The notes: a model not told the origin generated them from the letters alone. A DNA stretch of 64,000 nt from Paracoccaceae bacterium (GCA_021775315.1 JAJFIC010000032.1:1-64000), one strand, 5' to 3'. Shown: positions 53,936 through 62,869, counted from the stretch's first letter. Program-made: numbers and translations.

Positions 53936-55204
53936 TTACACAACCCGTCGGCAGCTGATGCCCAGACCCTCTAGAAAGCCCATGAACGCATCCATGTTTT
54001 CCAGGGTCGATTGGTCGACATACAGGTTCAGGCTTATGCCGTTTCGATAGGGCACGAAAACGCAGGTATTTGCGCCGGGGATATACGAGCCGCAGTAAAT
54101 TGACCTACCGAATACTTTGCCCAAAACGCCACCCGCCACGTGTGGTGGCAGCAATGACAGCACAAAGTCATAGGGGACATAGTTAAAAAAACGCGGGCCA
54201 TATAAGAACGGAAATACAGAATGCAGTTTGCGATGGACACCCAGAATGGAATTGTAAAACGCCTGGCTGTAAATTTCCTTTGTGTCTTCGCGACTTAGCA
54301 CGTCTTCAACGATCTGAACCTGGGTCGCGTAATCTGTTGCGGAACGGATCTGTTCCACTTGCATGCGCAGATTAAGGGCTGGATCTTCCAAGGTGGTTTT
54401 CGTGTCGGGAAGCGTTGTGTAGCTGATGAGTTGCTTTTTTTTGGTGGTCCGGTTGGGCAGAGTATCGGCCAATCGAAGCCCGAAAAGCGGCAGGGAAAAT
54501 AGAATACTGCGTTGCCGAACGCCGTGCATCAGGGCCAATTTCTTCACGCTTTTTCGATCCAGCTCGATCACCACGCAACTGCTATTTCGCGTGTCTTTCC
54601 GGCTAAAAAAGGAGGCCGCAAGAAGGACAGGTGCCAAGATAATCCCAGCAATTGTGATGGCGCTTTTCCCCAGTATTCCCAGCTTTGCAGAAGCCTGATC
54701 TGCATTATGCACGCTCTGGCGCAGCCGCATAACGCGCGCGCTTTCCGATCCCTCCATCAAAGCATGCGACGAGCTAAACACACAAAGCGATTTGGGCTCA
54801 CCGACTTTGGGATTAACAAGCGTATAGCAACAGGCCCGGAAATTTGGCAGGTCAGGATCAGAATAAACCGCCTGATTTTCAGAGATGAACGCGGCGAGGG
54901 ATTTATCCAGATCGTCCGTCAGTGCGTAGGTGCAAATCGACTTTGGATCGATGTCAACCACCACGTGTCGACCGCCCTTGCCGTCTGCTTTGCAATGCAA
55001 TTGCGGTGCGAGTTTCATAAAAAAACCCGCAATGTCATGCAGATCTTTTTCGCTTAACGCGACATCGCTTTCAGCCGCCAGATAGACCGTATTTCTGGCC
55101 TTGTTCAAATACCATTGCAGGTCGCTAAAAGGGAATTGTTTCGCCACCCCAAGACCAACCTTTGCCGGGTCGGGCAGTGCTTTTTCCCAATCGATCTTAA
55201 GCAC
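53936..55204 (-). CDS. WS/DGAT-like acyltransferase (condensation-fold)
   Basis: 422 residues, GTG start behind GAGGAAT. The fold pattern is that of CoA-dependent acyltransferases/wax ester synthases. An N-terminal half begins FPFSDLQWYLNKARNTVYLAAES. The active-site segment is SSSHALMEGSES (residues 144-155), where the canonical HHxxxDG is S146-H147-A-L-M-E151-G152. The second, catalytic His and the Gly remain. A membrane-like segment (about 174-199) follows. The C-terminal half ends CGSYIPGANTCVFVPYRNGISLNLYVDQSTLENMDAFMGFLEGLGI, the usual end of WS/DGAT-type domains. It could make an ester or amide lipid. It lies 127 bases downstream of an RND/MMPL-type exporter on the same strand, reminiscent of PapA-MmpL pairs in mycobacteria. 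Confidence 0.65.
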   Translation of the reverse strand: MLKIDWEKALPDPAKVGLGVAKQFPFSDLQWYLNKARNTVYLAAESDVALSEKDLHDIAGFFMKLAPQLHCKADGKGGRHVVVDIDPKSICTYALTDDLDKSLAAFISENQAVYSDPDLPNFRACCYTLVNPKVGEPKSLCVFSSSHALMEGSESARVMRLRQSVHNADQASAKLGILGKSAITIAGIILAPVLLAASFFSRKDTRNSSCVVIELDRKSVKKLALMHGVRQRSILFSLPLFGLRLADTLPNRTTKKKQLISYTTLPDTKTTLEDPALNLRMQVEQIRSATDYATQVQIVEDVLSREDTKEIYSQAFYNSILGVHRKLHSVFPFLYGPRFFNYVPYDFVLSLLPPHVAGGVLGKVFGRSIYCGSYIPGANTCVFVPYRNGISLNLYVDQSTLENMDAFMGFLEGLGISCRRVV

Positions 55205-55331
55205 GGCAATTCCTCGGTTAAGTCACCATTGTAACCCCATGGCCTGCGGGCTTGGTTACATAGCACAGATGGTCCAAAGCTCAATCTGTTTTCTGGTCGT
55301 CAGAAGGGTTTTGCGATCACAAAGTTTCAAC

Positions 55332-57470
55332 TCATCTTGTTCGCACGCCGACTGCGCCCCAGCAAAGAAGGCTGGGAAAGAGGAATAGATCGGCAACCAC
55401 GGCCAATGCAATGGCGGCGGCTGTCAACTGGCCGAAAATTGACACGCTTGGCAGCAGACTGAACGCGGTCACTAACATGCCTGCTATGAGCACAAAACTG
55501 GTTGTCAGAATGGGTGCCGTTGTGGCGCGCAACGCCACCTCTATCGCGTTGCGATCAATCGCGGCATCCGGTTTTCGGGCCAGTCGAATGCGGTTCATCA
55601 GGTGGATCGAGTCATCAACGGCAATGCCAAATGCAATCGTAAAAGCGATGGCGCTGATCATGGTCAAGAGGTGATCCATCGCGACCAGCCAAGCCTCAAC
55701 CACAAGAATAGGAATGAGGTTCGGAACAAGGGACAAAACGGCAACCCGGACGGACCTTAACAGCCAAGCCGCCAAGACCGTTACCAAGGCCACGGCGACA
55801 TAAAACGCAATGCGCAGTTGGTGCACAATAATTGGCAGCTCAACACTCGCCATCAGTGAATAACCGGCAATCTTGGCGTCATGGATGCCAGCATTTTCCA
55901 GATTGTCGTAGGCTTGTTGGGTAGAGATCAGAATGTCAGCCGAACTCCTGTTCAGCTGCCCGATCAAAGGCAGTGCAAAGGCACGACCGTCTTTGCTTTC
56001 GAACCGGTTGAGATTTGCACTTTCGCCCTCGCGATCAGTAAGCGTCGGGGCAAGACCTGCGCCAATTCCAAACAATGTGTTTCCGGCGCGCTCAAGCATT
56101 TTGAGGTCATCCTCAGAAATCCCTTTCTCGTTTTCAGCAGATTTCAGGATCACATAGCTAATGTCGCTGCCGGGAAGAACGGCGTTCAGTTCTGCAAGCG
56201 TTGCCTGAAAACCTCCGGTTTGGGGTATGTGATCCATCGGGCGATAGCCGATCACGGTTTGGGTTTGAACGCCCACTAATACCGCCAGAGCGATGATCGC
56301 CGTTAGCGCAACACTACGGGACCGGTTCAGAAGTCCCACGGCTATGCCCGTCAAAAATCGGAAGCCAAACGGGCGTGCCTGCGTCAATTGTTTGTCTTTG
56401 TAGATAAGCAGAATGGCCGGCGGCAGGGTTATGAACACCGACAGCGTCGTCAATGCCATTGCGATAGGTCCGATAATCGCCACGTTGTTAAGCGTGGGCG
56501 AGCCGACAAATAACAGGCAAGAAAACGCAAGCGCTGTCGTTAGGGCTGCGAGTATCACAGCTGGCATGGTTTCACGCAAACCGCGGGTGATCGCAACTTT
56601 GATGTCGCTTTCGTTTGCGTGGTTCACAACGGAATAAAACACATGCACGCTGTCTGCGACCCCAAGAACCAAGATCAGGGTCGGCACGATCGCCATGAAT
56701 GGGTTGAAGGGCAGACCCAGAATGGCCATGGCACCGATGGTCCATCCAAGGCCAACCAGACTTGGTATCGAACATAAAACAGCAGCGCGCCAGGATCGAA
56801 ACAGCGTCATTGCGATGAATATGCAGAAAATTACGGCCAATGGCGTGATAAATATCTGATCAGAAACAAGCGCGTCGCTGATTTCCCGATGCAGTGCGGC
56901 AAGGCCGACCGGGTGGATAGCTAAGGCCGGGCTGGCTGCTGTTATTTCTTGCTGCAAATTGGCCAAGCGTAAATCGGCGGGCACCGACAAGTCCGGGATA
57001 ACGGTCAGCAAAGCCGCGTTTCTGTCTTGCGAAAGCAGAAATGGCGCAAGCGGCGACGCCTTAAGAAGCCCATCAAGCCTGTCGGTCGGCGAAAGCACCG
57101 CAATGTCGCTGCGCGAAAGATAGCTTCGGCTTTTTCTGTCTGGATCCGGAAGGTTAAAGACACTGACAACGGCCTTCACGCCATCGGTCAGTTGAAATCC
57201 AAGAACCAGGTCTTCAAGCGCTGCAAATGTTTCGGGGTCGCCGAAATCATCGGCCTGGACCAGAAAAATCTCGTCCTTGGATGGGGCGTCAAAGCGTTCT
57301 TCAAGCTCCTCGTGGGCCAGAAATGCATCCGACACACCCTTCATCGCCCGTGCGACGTCACCTTCTACGGTCAGATTTGTAACGGCCAGCGTGGCGGCAA
57401 CGACCGTTGCAATCCCAATTGCCAGTGCCGCAAGGGCGGGTCGCGACAAAAGAGCTTTCAGCACGCTCAC
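55332..57470 (-). CDS. RND/MMPL-superfamily exporter
   Basis: 712 residues from GTG 57470, chosen because AAGGAAAC precedes it; GTG 57503 would add 11. Two repeats of membrane bundles: one segment at the N-terminus, a large periplasmic loop, then five segments (VFCIFIAMTLF..., LPFNPFMAIVPTLILVLGVADSVHVFYSVV with the RND Asp motif). The second half mirrors this (LVPNLIPILVVEAWLVAMD, AFTIAFGIAVDDSIHLMNRI). This is the MMPL/HpnN/SecDF-like branch that moves lipids or hydrophobic compounds using proton force. No membrane-fusion protein or outer-membrane channel gene is adjacent. The acyltransferase gene follows, suggesting it exports that enzyme's product. Confidence 0.85.
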   Translation of the reverse strand: MSVLKALLSRPALAALAIGIATVVAATLAVTNLTVEGDVARAMKGVSDAFLAHEELEERFDAPSKDEIFLVQADDFGDPETFAALEDLVLGFQLTDGVKAVVSVFNLPDPDRKSRSYLSRSDIAVLSPTDRLDGLLKASPLAPFLLSQDRNAALLTVIPDLSVPADLRLANLQQEITAASPALAIHPVGLAALHREISDALVSDQIFITPLAVIFCIFIAMTLFRSWRAAVLCSIPSLVGLGWTIGAMAILGLPFNPFMAIVPTLILVLGVADSVHVFYSVVNHANESDIKVAITRGLRETMPAVILAALTTALAFSCLLFVGSPTLNNVAIIGPIAMALTTLSVFITLPPAILLIYKDKQLTQARPFGFRFLTGIAVGLLNRSRSVALTAIIALAVLVGVQTQTVIGYRPMDHIPQTGGFQATLAELNAVLPGSDISYVILKSAENEKGISEDDLKMLERAGNTLFGIGAGLAPTLTDREGESANLNRFESKDGRAFALPLIGQLNRSSADILISTQQAYDNLENAGIHDAKIAGYSLMASVELPIIVHQLRIAFYVAVALVTVLAAWLLRSVRVAVLSLVPNLIPILVVEAWLVAMDHLLTMISAIAFTIAFGIAVDDSIHLMNRIRLARKPDAAIDRNAIEVALRATTAPILTTSFVLIAGMLVTAFSLLPSVSIFGQLTAAAIALAVVADLFLFPSLLCWGAVGVRTR

Positions 57471-57503
57471 AATCTGTTTCCTTAATGAATGATATGAAGC
57501 CAC

Positions 57504-57910
57504 AAGGGTTTCAGAAGTGACATTCTGGCTTGTCGCACAGTGACACAGGCATAGCGATTTGCAAGTTATCCTAATATAGGTAGTTTTGTGGCTGGCACCG
57601 CGCTTGGTATCGAACTTTGGGTGGATAGCCTAGGGAACCTCTGAACAACGTCCCCCTTCGGCATTTCGCAGAAATGTCAGTCCCCGACCGCCCCATGGCG
57701 GGGGCTTTGCAACGTTGCATTCTATTGAAAAGGCACGCGTATCTGCAATTGTGGTTGCAGACAATCCGCCTTCACTTCGCCCCCACCCGGTCGGGGGATG
57801 ACATTTCTACGAAAAGCCTGCTTAATCAGAACTTCCCTAGATTGTTTGTGAAAGCAGAGAGCGTTAGGGACATTGGGTTGGTTTTGGGCGTGAAAACAGG
57901 AGGATTTTCT
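57504..57910. other. Intergenic region, possible IS end
   Basis: About 400 bases without a credible gene. It contains AGGGAACCTCTGAACAACG (57631-57649), which resembles insertion-sequence termini, and GC-rich hairpin sequence (CCCCGACCGCCCCATGGCGGGGG, 57676-57698). The frame open through this stretch joins the small secreted protein's frame but lacks an RBS. The promoter for the divergent exporter gene should lie near 57510-57600. Confidence 0.35.
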
Positions 57911-58189
57911 GTGCTTGGAAATTTGCGAAAATTGATCGTAGGACTGGTCTTTCTGCTGTCGACTGAAACCGCGGCAGCGGGTGTTATGGATAAAGAGCTG
58001 TCAGAAAACATTATGGCAGAAGGTGAAGTTGTCTCTGAATACACCACGGACGGGAACAAATTTAGGGTTCTGATGCGGTTCAAGCGCAGGATCTATATTT
58101 GCGAGGCAACTTGGTGGCGAGGTACAGACGCCACCGAAGCAAAAACCGAATTGTTTTGCTGGGACGACAGTTGGGTCGATAAACAGTAA
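57911..58189 (+). CDS. Small secreted protein, unknown family
   Basis: 92 residues starting at GTG 57911, selected because AGGAGG lies directly upstream and the new N-terminus is a signal peptide (LGNLRKLIVGLVFLLSTETAAAG). The mature 70 residues contain EGEVVSEYTTDGNKFRVLMRFKRRIYICEATWWRG and KTELFCWDDSW, with two cysteines that may form one disulfide. No family recognised. It lies alone between the exporter gene and a small immunity-like gene. Confidence 0.65.
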   Translation: MLGNLRKLIVGLVFLLSTETAAAGVMDKELSENIMAEGEVVSEYTTDGNKFRVLMRFKRRIYICEATWWRGTDATEAKTELFCWDDSWVDKQ

Positions 58190-58263
58190 TTCACCGCAGC
58201 TATGTCCCAAGCTGCGGCAACCAGAACGCCTTGCGGTAGGGGGGTTGTTTCGCGCACAAAGCG

Positions 58264-58668
58264 TTGACGCTCATAGACCTCTTACCTAACCCTTGCGCGC
58301 CTGCTAAGCCAAAGCAGCAGCTAAGTGTTGGTGATATCTTGCGACGACAAATCCTCGAACTTTTGGTGATCTGCGAGGCCGAGAACGACTTCTGGCCAAA
58401 CTCTAGGCACTTTTATTCTGTTGGCGAACATAGGTTGGCATTTGAAGGCCTTTATTTGTACCTCCTTGAGCGCGACGATATCTGGAAGAAAAACCATGCA
58501 CTTATCAAGTCGATAAAAAAGAGCTGGGGAAATGATCTGGATTTTGAAGAACTCGAAATAAGCGTTCTAGATAACGGTATTTACGATGAGCAGCTTTCAG
58601 TTCTCGAATGGCGAGCTAAGGCAGTTCAATACCTTGAAGAGAAAAGTCGATCAGAACAGGCGCGTTGA
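58264..58668 (+). CDS. Small protein resembling MafI-type immunity proteins
   Basis: 134 residues from TTG 58264 (no ATG nearby, RBS unclear). The all-helical composition and order ILELLVICEAE, YSVGEHRLAFEGLYLYLLERDD, KNHALIKSIKKSWGNDLDFEELEISVL follow the pattern of MafI immunity proteins (GE-glAle-L---L-E---...). Codon usage appears more AT-rich than in neighbouring genes. If correct it would neutralise a polymorphic toxin of contact-dependent systems, but no toxin gene is nearby. Family assignment is a guess from pattern; treat as hypothetical. Confidence 0.45.
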   Translation: MTLIDLLPNPCAPAKPKQQLSVGDILRRQILELLVICEAENDFWPNSRHFYSVGEHRLAFEGLYLYLLERDDIWKKNHALIKSIKKSWGNDLDFEELEISVLDNGIYDEQLSVLEWRAKAVQYLEEKSRSEQAR

Positions 58669-58797
58669 CGGGTTTTTGCTGATCAGCAAACGGAAGCAAA
58701 ACCCGCCCAGCGGACTTCCTTGCCAATCGCAGGAGAGAGACCAAAGTGATCATCTGCGGCGCGGCAACATCCGCTGATTCCAAGGTGGCGGCCACTG

Positions 58798-60450
58798 TCA
58801 TTGCGTCGCGTTTTGGCGCAGTAGAAACCTCTGGATTTTGCCGCTCGGCGTTTTTGGCAACTCCTTGGTAAATTCGACAAGCCGGGGATAGGCGTGGGCC
58901 GAAAGGCGTTTTTTCACGTAAGCTTGCAGGTCTTCGGCCAATGCGTCATTCGCTTCAAAACCTTCAGCCAGAACCACGACAGCTTTGACAACTTCCGTGC
59001 GTTCTTTGTCGGGCACGCCTATCACGGCGGCCTCGGTCACTGATGGGTGTTCGATCAACGCGCTTTCGACATCAAAGGGGCCGATCCGATAGCCCGAGGA
59101 TGTGATGACATCATCGCTGCGCCCAACAAAGGTAACGCAGCCGTTTTCATCCCGCTCAACAGTGTCACCTGTGCGATAAAACCCGCCAGAAATTGATTTG
59201 GTCTGCTGGTTCAAATAGCCTTTGAACCAAAGAAGCGGCGAGTTTTCGATATCAATCGCCAGTTGCCCCGGGATATTCGGGCCGACGATGTTTCCAGCCT
59301 CGTCCAGAATTTCAATCTTAAAACCCGGCATCGCATATCCAGCCGAGCCTGCCCGAACCGGATGTTCCAGCCCGTGGTGATTGTTGACCATCATTCCGGT
59401 TTCGGTTTGGCCATAGTGGTCTTTAATCGGCGCTTTGATGTGTTCATCAAACCAGCGGATGACCTCAGGGTTCAACGGCTCGCCAGCACTGCTGACACAG
59501 CGCAATCTGCCTTTCACTTTGGCGGCTTCTTCCGGCCCGGCAGCAATCATCAGCCGGAACGCCGTCGGCGCGCCTGCGAAATTGGTGACGCCCAAACGGC
59601 GGACAAGGTCGTAGGTGCCATCCACCGAGAACGGGCTTTGCACCAGCGTCGTTGCGTGGCCTAACAGCAAAGGACCAAGAACCGCGTAATAAAGGCCATA
59701 GGCCCAACCGGGGTCCGCTATATTCCAAAACATGTCGTCGGGGCGAAGATTGATGCCTTCGACCATATAGGCGCGAAAAGATGCCAGTGCCGACAAGGGC
59801 ACCGGAACGCCTTTTGCCGGGCCTGTCGTGCCGGAAGTGGCCATCATCAACATCAGATCGTCGCCGTGTCGCATGACCGGTTCAAAATCTGAGGACTGTC
59901 TTTTCAGACCCTTGAGGAAATCAATGTCGCTTCTGTTAACCTTCGCTGCTTGTGTGGTCACGACAGCGACCGGGGGGCAGTTTTCAACCGTGCTGAGTTT
60001 GCTGCGGTTGGCTGTATCCGTGACCACAAATTTTGCCTGGCTCATCCGCACCCGATCCTGGATCGCTTTGGGTCCGAAAGCCGTAAACAAGGGTTGATAA
60101 ACAGCGCCTGCGCGAAGTGTGCCAAGAATGGTCGTAACCAGATCCGGCGTACGTGGAAGAAGACCGGCAACAATGTCCCCCGGCTTGATCCCTTGTTCTG
60201 TCAGAAAGTTGGCGAACTGTGCTGCATCATCACGCAATTGTTCAAAACTGCGGGTCTCATGCTGGACATCCAAATCAATCCAATCCAGCGCCTTCGTGTT
60301 ATTTCCAACATATCTGTCACAGCATTCGACACAGGCGTTGATGCCTTTCGCGAAGTCGCCTGTGAACGCCCCGGCCGCTTTGTCCAGTTGGAAATCGTTC
60401 AAAGCCTGAACATAAGAGGGCTTAAGGGGGGGCGCGATCCGATCTGACAT
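58798..60450 (-). CDS. Acyl-CoA synthetase (AMP-forming)
   Basis: 550 residues from ATG 60450. ANL superfamily: P-loop-like MMATSGTTGPAKGVPVPLSAL, the substrate pocket stretch FAGAPTAFRLM, YGQTETGMMVNNHHG (motif YGxTE), GFYRTGDTVERDENGCVTFVGRSDDVITSSGYRIGPFDVESAL and the catalytic Lys in KTPSGKIQRF. The ATP-driven enzyme forms an acyl-AMP and then the CoA ester. It resembles acetyl/propionyl- and medium-chain-type synthetases, length about 550; the chain specificity is not decided. A PaaI-type thioesterase gene lies divergent. Confidence 0.92.
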   Translation of the reverse strand: MSDRIAPPLKPSYVQALNDFQLDKAAGAFTGDFAKGINACVECCDRYVGNNTKALDWIDLDVQHETRSFEQLRDDAAQFANFLTEQGIKPGDIVAGLLPRTPDLVTTILGTLRAGAVYQPLFTAFGPKAIQDRVRMSQAKFVVTDTANRSKLSTVENCPPVAVVTTQAAKVNRSDIDFLKGLKRQSSDFEPVMRHGDDLMLMMATSGTTGPAKGVPVPLSALASFRAYMVEGINLRPDDMFWNIADPGWAYGLYYAVLGPLLLGHATTLVQSPFSVDGTYDLVRRLGVTNFAGAPTAFRLMIAAGPEEAAKVKGRLRCVSSAGEPLNPEVIRWFDEHIKAPIKDHYGQTETGMMVNNHHGLEHPVRAGSAGYAMPGFKIEILDEAGNIVGPNIPGQLAIDIENSPLLWFKGYLNQQTKSISGGFYRTGDTVERDENGCVTFVGRSDDVITSSGYRIGPFDVESALIEHPSVTEAAVIGVPDKERTEVVKAVVVLAEGFEANDALAEDLQAYVKKRLSAHAYPRLVEFTKELPKTPSGKIQRFLLRQNATQ

Positions 60451-60728
60451 GGCGAACTTTCGGTCTGAAATTGACGGTTGCGCCAGAATGAGACAATAGT
60501 CAGGACTTTGCCACATTTTTTCGTCACATCACGCCTATTGCCGAGACGGCTCCAGCGACGGTTTGGGCGCCAACCGGCTAAAATGAGCATCGCCAAAGTG
60601 GGCGCGCGATACGATCTGTTGGATGTTCCTGACGCGACCCATGTCAGATGGGCTGGCAGGGGCGCTTGCTTGTGGGTATGAAGGCCTGAAGGCCGCCCAC
60701 GCAACTATGATGAACCAAAGGAAATTCT
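60451..60728. promoter_or_regulatory. Divergent promoter region synthetase / thioesterase
   Basis: A 278-base gap with outward-facing starts on both sides. Promoters for both must lie here; no regulator site recognised. AAAGGAAATTCT before ATG 60729 is the thioesterase RBS. Confidence 0.4.
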
Positions 60729-61154
60729 ATGCAGGACATGACCGATTTTGGCAAATCCATACTTGCAACCCAACCTTTCAGCCAGTTCATTGGCGCCGAG
60801 TTGCACCAGCTATCACCCGGTTCCGCTGAATTGCATTTGCCGATCACGGATACACTAAAACAGCAACATGGCTTTGCTCACGGCGGTGTCGTCAGTTATT
60901 TGGCCGACAACGCGCTGACCTTTGCGGGCGGGGCTGGCATGGGCGTGCCGGTTGTCACCTCGGAAATGAAGATCAACTATATCCGTCCGGTTATTGGTGA
61001 AAGATTGATTGCCCGCGCCAAGGTCCTGAGCCTTGGGAAAACACAGGCGGTTGTGCGCTGTGATGTGTTTGTGAAGGACGGTGAGAAGGAAAAACTATGC
61101 GCGGCGGCGCAGGGCACAATTACGGCTTTGCCGGACAAGAAACCTGATATTTGA
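60729..61154 (+). CDS. PaaI-type hotdog thioesterase
   Basis: 141 residues. Hotdog fold with the PaaI active-site loop QQHGFAHGGVVSYLADNALTFAGG: the HGG motif with the catalytic Asp/Asn region. VTSEMKINYIRPVIGERLIARAKVLSLGKTQAVVRCDVFV is the core sheet. The enzyme hydrolyses acyl- or aryl-CoA. Divergent from the acyl-CoA synthetase, so the two may balance the same CoA pool. Confidence 0.9.
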   Translation: MQDMTDFGKSILATQPFSQFIGAELHQLSPGSAELHLPITDTLKQQHGFAHGGVVSYLADNALTFAGGAGMGVPVVTSEMKINYIRPVIGERLIARAKVLSLGKTQAVVRCDVFVKDGEKEKLCAAAQGTITALPDKKPDI

Positions 61155-61254
61155 CGCCCTGTTTTGGCGCGTTGAGGGCGATCAATCAGAAAAGATGGTG
61201 AAGTTTGTACGGTTGAATACCTCCATTCGGTTTTGTCAGTTTTGGCTAAGACGA

Positions 61255-61600
61255 TTTGTATATATCTGCCACAAAACTCATGTCAGAAACCTGTATGGGC
61301 ATCACACTTAGGAGGAGGGGTCGTATTTTCCCTGAATTGTCCGCCGCCGATCCGCGTTTTGATCTCGGGCTTGAGATCTTGGAAAAAGATCATCAGGATC
61401 TGGATCAGGTGCTTGATCGGTTTTCGACTGTGGCAAACCGGATTATCCAGCTTATCCAGATTGATGAAGCGGCGGCAAGGGACGAGGCTCAGCAATTACA
61501 CGATTCCAGTCAGGCGATACAGGCGCTGGTAGCGCGCCATCTAAGCGACGAAGAAGAATTGGCAGTGCCGATTATCATTCGTCATAAATTACGCGGATAA
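61255..61600 (+). pseudogene. Hemerythrin-domain protein, degenerate
   Basis: The second half is a good hemerythrin-type helical bundle in one frame: FPELSAADPRFDLGLEILEKDHQDLDQVLDRF, then HDSSQAIQALVARHLSDEEELAVPIIIRHKLRG, ending 61600. The expected preceding helix, HKTHVRNLYGHHT then EEGSYFP, lies in a different frame. It is interrupted by TAG at 61309-61311 and shifted by one base within TATTTTCCCTGAA (61324-61336). The N-terminal helix upstream is not found. A 114-codon ATG frame covering the tail exists but has no RBS and lacks the first metal-binding histidines. Intact members bind a di-iron centre and sense O2 or NO. Confidence 0.7.
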
Positions 61601-61620
61601 AAAGCTTTAAGGGGACCGGA

Positions 61621-62655
61621 ATGGCAAAAACGATCAGTGACGCATCAGTTGAGGAAGCGCAAGCCAACGCCAGTGAACGCCGTGCAAAAGGTGAATTTGT
61701 GCGCGGTGTCAGCGGTTTTCGCAGCGTGTTGGGCCAAGACGCGGATTTTCCGGCAGAACCGGGGCGCTATCACCTGTTTGTCGCACTCAACTGCCCATGG
61801 TGCCACCGCGTGACCTTGGCGCGCAACGTTCTGGGGCTTCAAGGCAGTATTACGATGGATGTGGCCTTTCCCAACCGAACTGACGAAGGGGATCCTGAGG
61901 GTCCTAACAACTGGGAATTTGCACCGGACCGTCACGCTTCGTTAACCGGTGCACCCTTTGCGGAATGTACTTCTGAAACCGCAACCGGCGAAAACTTTCG
62001 TCTGGTGCGGCAAATCTATCGGGCAGAAGGGTCCGAGGAACGCTCGGTTCCAATCCTCTACGACAAGAAAACCAAGCGCATCGTTTCAAACGAAAGTGCA
62101 GAGATTATTCGGATGCTGAACCGACAGGCGGGGCCGCTTGGCAGCTCGACCACAGACACGGACCGGCCTGATCTTTACCCAATGGACCAAGCGATCCGCG
62201 ATGATATCGACGACCTGAATGACCTGATTTACCGCACCATCAACAACGGCGCGTATAAGGCAGGGTTTTCATCGGATCAGGCGGTATATGCAAACGCGTT
62301 TCAGGCCTATTTTGAAACGCTTGCCGCGCTTGAGACCCGATTGGCCGAAAACGACAGGCCGTTTCTGACCGGCGACAAGTTTACCGAGGCGGACCTGCGC
62401 CTGTTCCCGACGCTCTATCGGCATGATCCCGTCTATTACGTCCGTATGAAGCTGAACGGTGCCCGCATACTGGATTACCCGCATCTTTGGCGCTGGCTCT
62501 GCCGGGTCTACGCCCTTCCCGGCGTGGCAGCCAGTAATTCGCTTGATCATTGCAGGCAGGGCTATTTCGGCAGATCATGGAACAAAGTTGTGCCCTTGGG
62601 GCCAATGCGTCCTCTGCCGTATCCAGAGGCTTACAGACACCCTGAACTGGCGTGA
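61621..62655 (+). CDS. Glutathionyl-hydroquinone reductase (omega-type GST)
   Basis: 344 residues, AAGGGGACC upstream of ATG 61621. The ECM4/YqjG/PcpF family: YHLFVALNCPWCHRVTLARNVLGL carries the CPWC active site (Cys58, nucleophile; Cys61), VPILYDKKTKRIVSNESAEIIRMLN the glutathione site, and MDQAIRDDIDDLNDLIYRTINNGAYKAGFSSDQAVYA the substrate helix region, with NKVVPLGP near the end. It reduces glutathionyl-hydroquinones or S-glutathione adducts. Cytosolic. Twenty bases after the broken hemerythrin gene, probably its own transcript. Confidence 0.94.
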   Translation: MAKTISDASVEEAQANASERRAKGEFVRGVSGFRSVLGQDADFPAEPGRYHLFVALNCPWCHRVTLARNVLGLQGSITMDVAFPNRTDEGDPEGPNNWEFAPDRHASLTGAPFAECTSETATGENFRLVRQIYRAEGSEERSVPILYDKKTKRIVSNESAEIIRMLNRQAGPLGSSTTDTDRPDLYPMDQAIRDDIDDLNDLIYRTINNGAYKAGFSSDQAVYANAFQAYFETLAALETRLAENDRPFLTGDKFTEADLRLFPTLYRHDPVYYVRMKLNGARILDYPHLWRWLCRVYALPGVAASNSLDHCRQGYFGRSWNKVVPLGPMRPLPYPEAYRHPELA

Positions 62656-62869
62656 ACCACCGGGCCATCCCGTTTTGCGATGTTTGTATCGGCTCCGAGT
62701 GGTATTGCGATCACAGCCGTTCTGCCGTGCTTTGACCCGCCTGTCACGCCAATCTGTTGTCCCGTTACCCCGGATTTCAGTTCTGCGTGATTGATGCCTC
62801 TATTCGGATGGACCCGCGCGAAAACTTATTCTAACGTCGCCTCAAGCGTATTGATTTGAGGCTGGGACT
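62656..62869. other. Intergenic region before the GltD-like gene
   Basis: About 210 bases; no gene or repeat identified. A promoter for the downstream gene is expected. Confidence 0.3.

Noticed and set aside
57674-57910. N-terminal extension of the small secreted protein
   Set aside because: It reads through a GC hairpin and an IS-end-like stretch and lacks an RBS, whereas GTG 57911 has AGGAGG and a signal peptide.
50726-58800. Integrative island bounded by direct repeats of the tRNA-Ser 3' end
   Set aside because: No second copy of the tRNA 3' end was found by eye and there is no integrase gene.
61256-61600. 114-residue intact hemerythrin-like protein
   Set aside because: No RBS, an unnatural N-terminus, and the missing helix with its histidines is visible in another frame immediately upstream.
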